DNA of 10,429 nt, from assembly GCA_028290305.1 (NCBI GenBank), contig JAQGKC010000165.1, forward strand, positions 1-10,429. The letters are read 5' to 3'. This stretch comes from Bradyrhizobium sp. (GTDB taxonomy: Bacteria; Pseudomonadota; Alphaproteobacteria; Rhizobiales; Xanthobacteraceae). The stretch's first letter is position 1. Every line of letters starts with the position of its first letter. Below the pieces are notes generated by a model that made no database searches, was not told the DNA's origin, and saw only the letters and a list, made by a program, of their open reading frames with translations. This document shows, piece by piece, positions 7,271 through 10,429 of the stretch. The position numbers were made by a program, and so were the translations under genes.

Positions 7271-7458
7271 TCGTCAACGGCGAGCAGCGGGAGATCGCGG
7301 CGTCACGCGTCGACGCGCTGCTCAGCGAACTCGAATATGAAGGCACCCATTTCGCCATCGCGCTGAATTTCGACGTGCTGCCGCGCAGCCGTTGGGCGCA
7401 GACACCGCTCAAGAACGGCGACGAGATCGAGATCATCACCCCGCGGCAGGGAGGGTGA
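7261..7458 (+). CDS. thiS: Sulfur carrier protein ThiS
   Basis: A 65-aa ubiquitin-fold sulfur carrier. Its C-terminal Gly-Gly is adenylated by ThiF and converted to a thiocarboxylate that supplies sulfur to ThiG. The diagnostic C-terminus ITPRQGG is present, and the beginning MRVIVNGEQREI is the usual first beta hairpin. The DEIEIITP strand precedes the tail. The length is normal for the family. The ATG lies inside the end of thiO (10-nt overlap) with GAGG at 7250-7253 as the ribosome site, so translation is coupled. The codons for the final Gly-Gly form a GGGAGGG purine run that looks like an SD for the next start downstream. No thiF is present in the window. Confidence 0.97.
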   Translation: MRVIVNGEQREIAASRVDALLSELEYEGTHFAIALNFDVLPRSRWAQTPLKNGDEIEIITPRQGG

Positions 7459-7512
7459 GGATGATGTTTTTTAAAAATGCCGTCCTTCTCGTTCGCGCAA
7501 AAGCCGTCCGCT

Positions 7513-7632
7513 CGTCGTCCCGGCGAACGCCGGGACCCATAACCCCTGGCGTTGATGATTGCAGCAGGCATCTACCCCAGCGCCGAAACGAGACGACACA
7601 GCGTATGGGTCCCGGCCTTCGCCGGGACGACG
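7513..7632. repeat. Palindromic intergenic repeat 1 inside the thi operon
   Basis: A 29-nt near-perfect inverted repeat has arms at 7513-7541 and 7604-7632, with one mismatch by hand alignment, separated by 62 nt. Each arm is itself a hairpin: GTCCCGGCG-AA-CGCCGGGAC at 7517-7536 on the left, and CCCGGC-CTTC-GCCGGG in the right arm. The outer ends read CGTCGTCCCGG and its complement. This closely resembles a multicopy repeat I remember from Bradyrhizobium and Rhodopseudomonas genomes. No transposase is nearby, so any mobilisation must have been in trans. It lies between thiS and thiG. Confidence 0.85.
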
Positions 7633-7664
7633 TATTGAGGGGTTGTGAGCTGCTTCAAATTAAT

Positions 7665-7767
7665 CCGTCATCGCCCGGCTTGACCCGGCGACCCAGTACG
7701 CCGCGGCATCTCGATTCATGCTCAGGCGCTCTGGGATACTGGATCCCCGCTTTCGCGGGGATGACGG
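7665..7767. repeat. Palindromic intergenic repeat 2 inside the thi operon
   Basis: The element is bounded by CCGTCAT (7665-7671) and ATGACGG (7761-7767). The right arm contains the perfect hairpin CCCCGC-TTTC-GCGGGG (7745-7760). The left arm contains an imperfect counterpart (CGCCCGGCTTGACCCGGCG), and CCCAGTA/TACTGGA face each other further in. It differs in sequence from repeat 1, which ends 32 nt to the left, so two distinct repeat families are packed between thiS and thiG. The hairpin is not followed by T residues and is unlikely to be a terminator. Confidence 0.8.
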
Positions 7768-7791
7768 CCTATGCAACGAGGCGCTGACACC

Positions 7792-8574
7792 ATGCTGAAC
7801 TTCTACGGCCGTGAATTTTCCTCACGCCTCTTGATCGGCAGCGCGCTGTATCCGTCGCCGGCGATCATGCAGGCGGCGATCCGCGCTTCGGGGGCCGGCA
7901 TCGTCACGGTGTCGCTGCGGCGCGAGTCCGCCGGCGGCAAGACCGGTGACGCGTTCTGGTCGCTGATCCGCGAGCTCGACGTCACGGTGCTGCCCAACAC
8001 CGCGGGCTGCCGCAGCGTGCGCGAGGCCGTCACCACCGCGAAACTGGCGCGCGAACTATTTGGCACCTCCTGGATCAAGCTCGAGGTGATCGCCGACAAC
8101 GACACGCTGCAGCCCGACGTGGTTGGCCTGGTCGAAGCCGCCTCTCACCTGATCAAGGACGGCTTCGAGGTGTTTCCCTATTGCACGGAAGACCTGAGCG
8201 TCGCGATGCGGCTGGTCGATGCCGGCTGCAAGGTGGTGATGCCGTGGGCGGCCCCGATCGGCAGCGCCAAGGGCATCATCAACCGCGATGCGCTGAAACT
8301 GTTACGCGACCGGCTGCCGGATATCACGCTGGTGGTCGATGCCGGCCTCGGCGCGCCCTCGCATGCGGCGCAGGCGCTCGAACTCGGCTACGACGCCGTG
8401 CTGTTGAACACCGCGATTGCCAAAGCCGCAGACCCCGTCGCGATGGCGACCGCATTTCGATTGGGCGTCGAGGCCGGGCGCATCGCCTACGAAGCCGGGC
8501 TGATGGAAGCCCGCGACTTCGCCTCTCCTTCCACCCCAGTCATCGGGACACCATTCTGGCATGCCGTATCCTGA
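7792..8574 (+). CDS. thiG: Thiazole synthase ThiG
   Basis: A 260-aa TIM-barrel enzyme that condenses deoxyxylulose 5-phosphate, dehydroglycine and ThiS thiocarboxylate into thiazole phosphate. The Schiff-base lysine is Lys96 in WIKLEVI. Other family blocks are SLRRES (41-46), [13 protein letters not shown] (68-80), [13 protein letters not shown] (150-162), [11 protein letters not shown] (182-192) and [10 protein letters not shown] (201-210), which form the barrel and phosphate site. The C-terminus TPFWHAVS is complete. The frame is open from ATG 7771, but MLNFYG at 7792 is the usual ThiG N-terminus and has GAGG (7778-7781) 10 nt upstream, so I chose it. A 333-nt repeat-filled gap separates it from thiS, which is odd because the two are normally adjacent. 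The stop lies in the first unit of an 18-bp tandem repeat and overlaps thiE. Confidence 0.97.
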   Translation: MLNFYGREFSSRLLIGSALYPSPAIMQAAIRASGAGIVTVSLRRESAGGKTGDAFWSLIRELDVTVLPNTAGCRSVREAVTTAKLARELFGTSWIKLEVIADNDTLQPDVVGLVEAASHLIKDGFEVFPYCTEDLSVAMRLVDAGCKVVMPWAAPIGSAKGIINRDALKLLRDRLPDITLVVDAGLGAPSHAAQALELGYDAVLLNTAIAKAADPVAMATAFRLGVEAGRIAYEAGLMEARDFASPSTPVIGTPFWHAVS

Positions 8575-9205
8575 TCGCAACGCGTATCCTGATCGCTCCG
8601 CGTATCCTGATCGCTTTTATCCCGTCGTTGACAGCGTCGCGTGGGTGGCGCGCCTCGCCGCGCTCGGCGTCGGCACGGTGCAACTGCGCGCCAAGAACCT
8701 TGACGATGGCGAGGCGCTGCAGATCGTGACCGACGCCCTCGCTGCCATCAGCGGCACGCCGACAAAGCTCGTGGTCAACGATTACTGGCGCGCGGCCGTG
8801 GTCGCCGGCGCAAAACATCTGCATCTCGGCCAGGAAGACCTCGTTGATGCCGACCTCAAGGCAATCCGCGACGCCGGCCTCACGCTTGGTATTTCGACCC
8901 ATGACGACGCCGAGCTCGAAACCGCGCTGCGCGCCGATCCCGACTACATCGCATTGGGCCCGATTTTTCCGACCACGCTGAAATCGATGCGGTTCGCGCC
9001 CCAGGGCATCCCCAAGATCACCGAATGGAAAAAGCGCATCGGCGACATCCCGCTGGTCGCGATCGGCGGCATCAAGCTTGAACAGGCCGCTGACATTTTC
9101 GCAGCCGGTGCGGACTCCATCGCTGTGGTCAGCGACGTCACCCAAAATGCCGACCCGGACGCACGGGTGCGTGCCTGGCTCGGCAAAAACGCGGAGGCCG
9201 CGTGA
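8561..9205 (+). CDS. thiE: Thiamine-phosphate synthase ThiE
   Basis: A 214-aa TIM-barrel enzyme that joins HMP-PP with thiazole phosphate to give thiamin phosphate. Visible family motifs: QLRAKN (41-46), [23 protein letters not shown] (ND at 73-74, HLGQ at 88-91), GISTH (110-114), [15 protein letters not shown] (128 on) and VAIGGI (166-171). All bind the pyrophosphate and pyrimidine as in known ThiE. The start ATG overlaps the thiG end by 14 nt, and no good SD is visible, so translation is probably coupled to thiG. The N-terminus is unusual: [20 protein letters not shown] is a triplicated YPDR unit encoded by an 18-bp tandem repeat. The barrel begins only at about residue 18, so the two extra copies are probably a tolerated extension. 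Confidence 0.95.
   Translation: MPYPDRNAYPDRSAYPDRFYPVVDSVAWVARLAALGVGTVQLRAKNLDDGEALQIVTDALAAISGTPTKLVVNDYWRAAVVAGAKHLHLGQEDLVDADLKAIRDAGLTLGISTHDDAELETALRADPDYIALGPIFPTTLKSMRFAPQGIPKITEWKKRIGDIPLVAIGGIKLEQAADIFAAGADSIAVVSDVTQNADPDARVRAWLGKNAEAA
8565..8614 (+). repeat. 18-bp tandem triplication across the thiG stop/thiE start
   Basis: The core CGTATCCTGATCGC occurs three times, at 8565-8578, 8583-8596 and 8601-8614, with an exact 18-nt period and differing 4-nt spacers. In the thiE frame each unit encodes YPDR. The thiG stop TGA lies within the first unit. Because 18 is a multiple of 3, changes in copy number keep thiE in frame and leave thiG untouched. Confidence 0.9.
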
Positions 9206-9228
9206 GATATTTTCAAAACGCACCTGCC

Positions 9229-9308
9229 GTCATTGCGAGGAGCGCAAGCGACGAAGCAATCCAGCTTTCTTCGACTTCGCTGGATTGCTTCGCTGCGCTC
9301 GCAATGAC
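9229..9308. repeat. Palindromic intergenic repeat between thiE and thiC
   Basis: An inverted repeat with left arm 9229-9264 and right arm 9280-9308. The ends GTCATTGCGA and TCGCAATGAC match perfectly, and CGAAGCAATCCAG faces CTGGATTGCTTCG. The left arm carries 7 extra nucleotides (GGAGCGCAAGCGA region). I recall this 'GTCATTGCGAG...GCAATGAC' type as one of the commonest intergenic repeats in Bradyrhizobium and related genomes. It sits in the thi operon, so the transcript must pass through it to reach thiC. No T-tract suggests termination. Confidence 0.85.
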
Positions 9309-9326
9309 GAAACAAAAGCCGTCAGC

Positions 9327-10429
<1,103 letters not shown>

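Larger units (their letters stand above)
7461..7787 (+). other. Repeat-spanning open frame between thiS and thiG (possible ribosome bridge)
   Basis: A 108-codon open frame starts at ATG-ATG (7461/7464), 2 nt after the thiS stop and 5 nt after the purine run GGGAGGG. It reads through both palindromic repeats and stops 4 nt before the thiG ATG. The peptide (MMFFKNAVLLVRAK near the start, MGPGLRRDD and [10 protein letters not shown] later) is the type of product obtained by translating such repeats and shows no domain. I do not call it a functional protein. Its continuity and position suggest that it could carry ribosomes across the insertion to thiG. Confidence 0.35.

Noticed and set aside
7745..7760. 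Intrinsic terminator CCCCGC-TTTC-GCGGGG before thiG
   Set aside because: No T-tract follows, and the hairpin is part of a palindromic repeat. Termination here would cut off thiG, thiE and thiC.
7771..7791. Alternative thiG start at ATG 7771
   Set aside because: It adds MQRGADT before the canonical MLNFYG start. The GAGG site fits ATG 7792 better.

Overview
The window looks like chromosomal DNA of a high-GC alphaproteobacterium, most likely the Bradyrhizobium/Rhodopseudomonas group. I base this on the protein sequences, the codon usage and the intergenic palindromic repeats. No database search was run, so the taxon is an inference.

Layout. Positions 1-1807 (+) hold the end of an OmpR-type response regulator and, 2 nt later, its complete sensor histidine kinase. 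Positions 1830-2030 (-) hold a small CxxC/CxxC zinc-ribbon protein that converges on the kinase. Positions 2031-2329 are intergenic and contain a palindromic repeat. Positions 2330-5345 (-) hold two tandem multi-pass membrane proteins of GT-C glycosyltransferase type. They are paralogs of exactly equal length (497 aa), about 76% identical by hand count and without indels. Positions 5542-6045 (+) hold a small secreted lytic transglycosylase, divergent from the membrane-protein pair across a 196-nt gap.

From 6071 to the right edge runs a thiamin biosynthesis operon: a sigma70-like promoter (6071-6098), a TPP riboswitch (6105-6225), thiO, thiS, thiG, thiE and the 5' part of thiC. ThiO, ThiS and ThiG make the thiazole phosphate, ThiC makes the pyrimidine (HMP-P), and ThiE joins the two halves. 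ThiF, ThiD and ThiL are not in the window and must come from elsewhere. The riboswitch ends 4 nt before the thiO start codon, and the Shine-Dalgarno sequence lies on and beside the P1 3' strand. Control by direct occlusion of the ribosome site is therefore likely.

The most unusual feature is how much repeat DNA sits inside the thi operon. Two palindromic repeats lie between thiS and thiG, two more lie between thiE and thiC, and an 18-bp tandem triplication covers the thiG stop/thiE start junction. The thiS-thiG insert is open for 108 codons, starts just after a strong SD at the thiS stop and ends 4 nt before the thiG ATG, so it could carry ribosomes across the insertion. I see no defence system, mobile-element gene, CRISPR array, tRNA or rRNA. 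I did not find a clearly novel multi-gene system.
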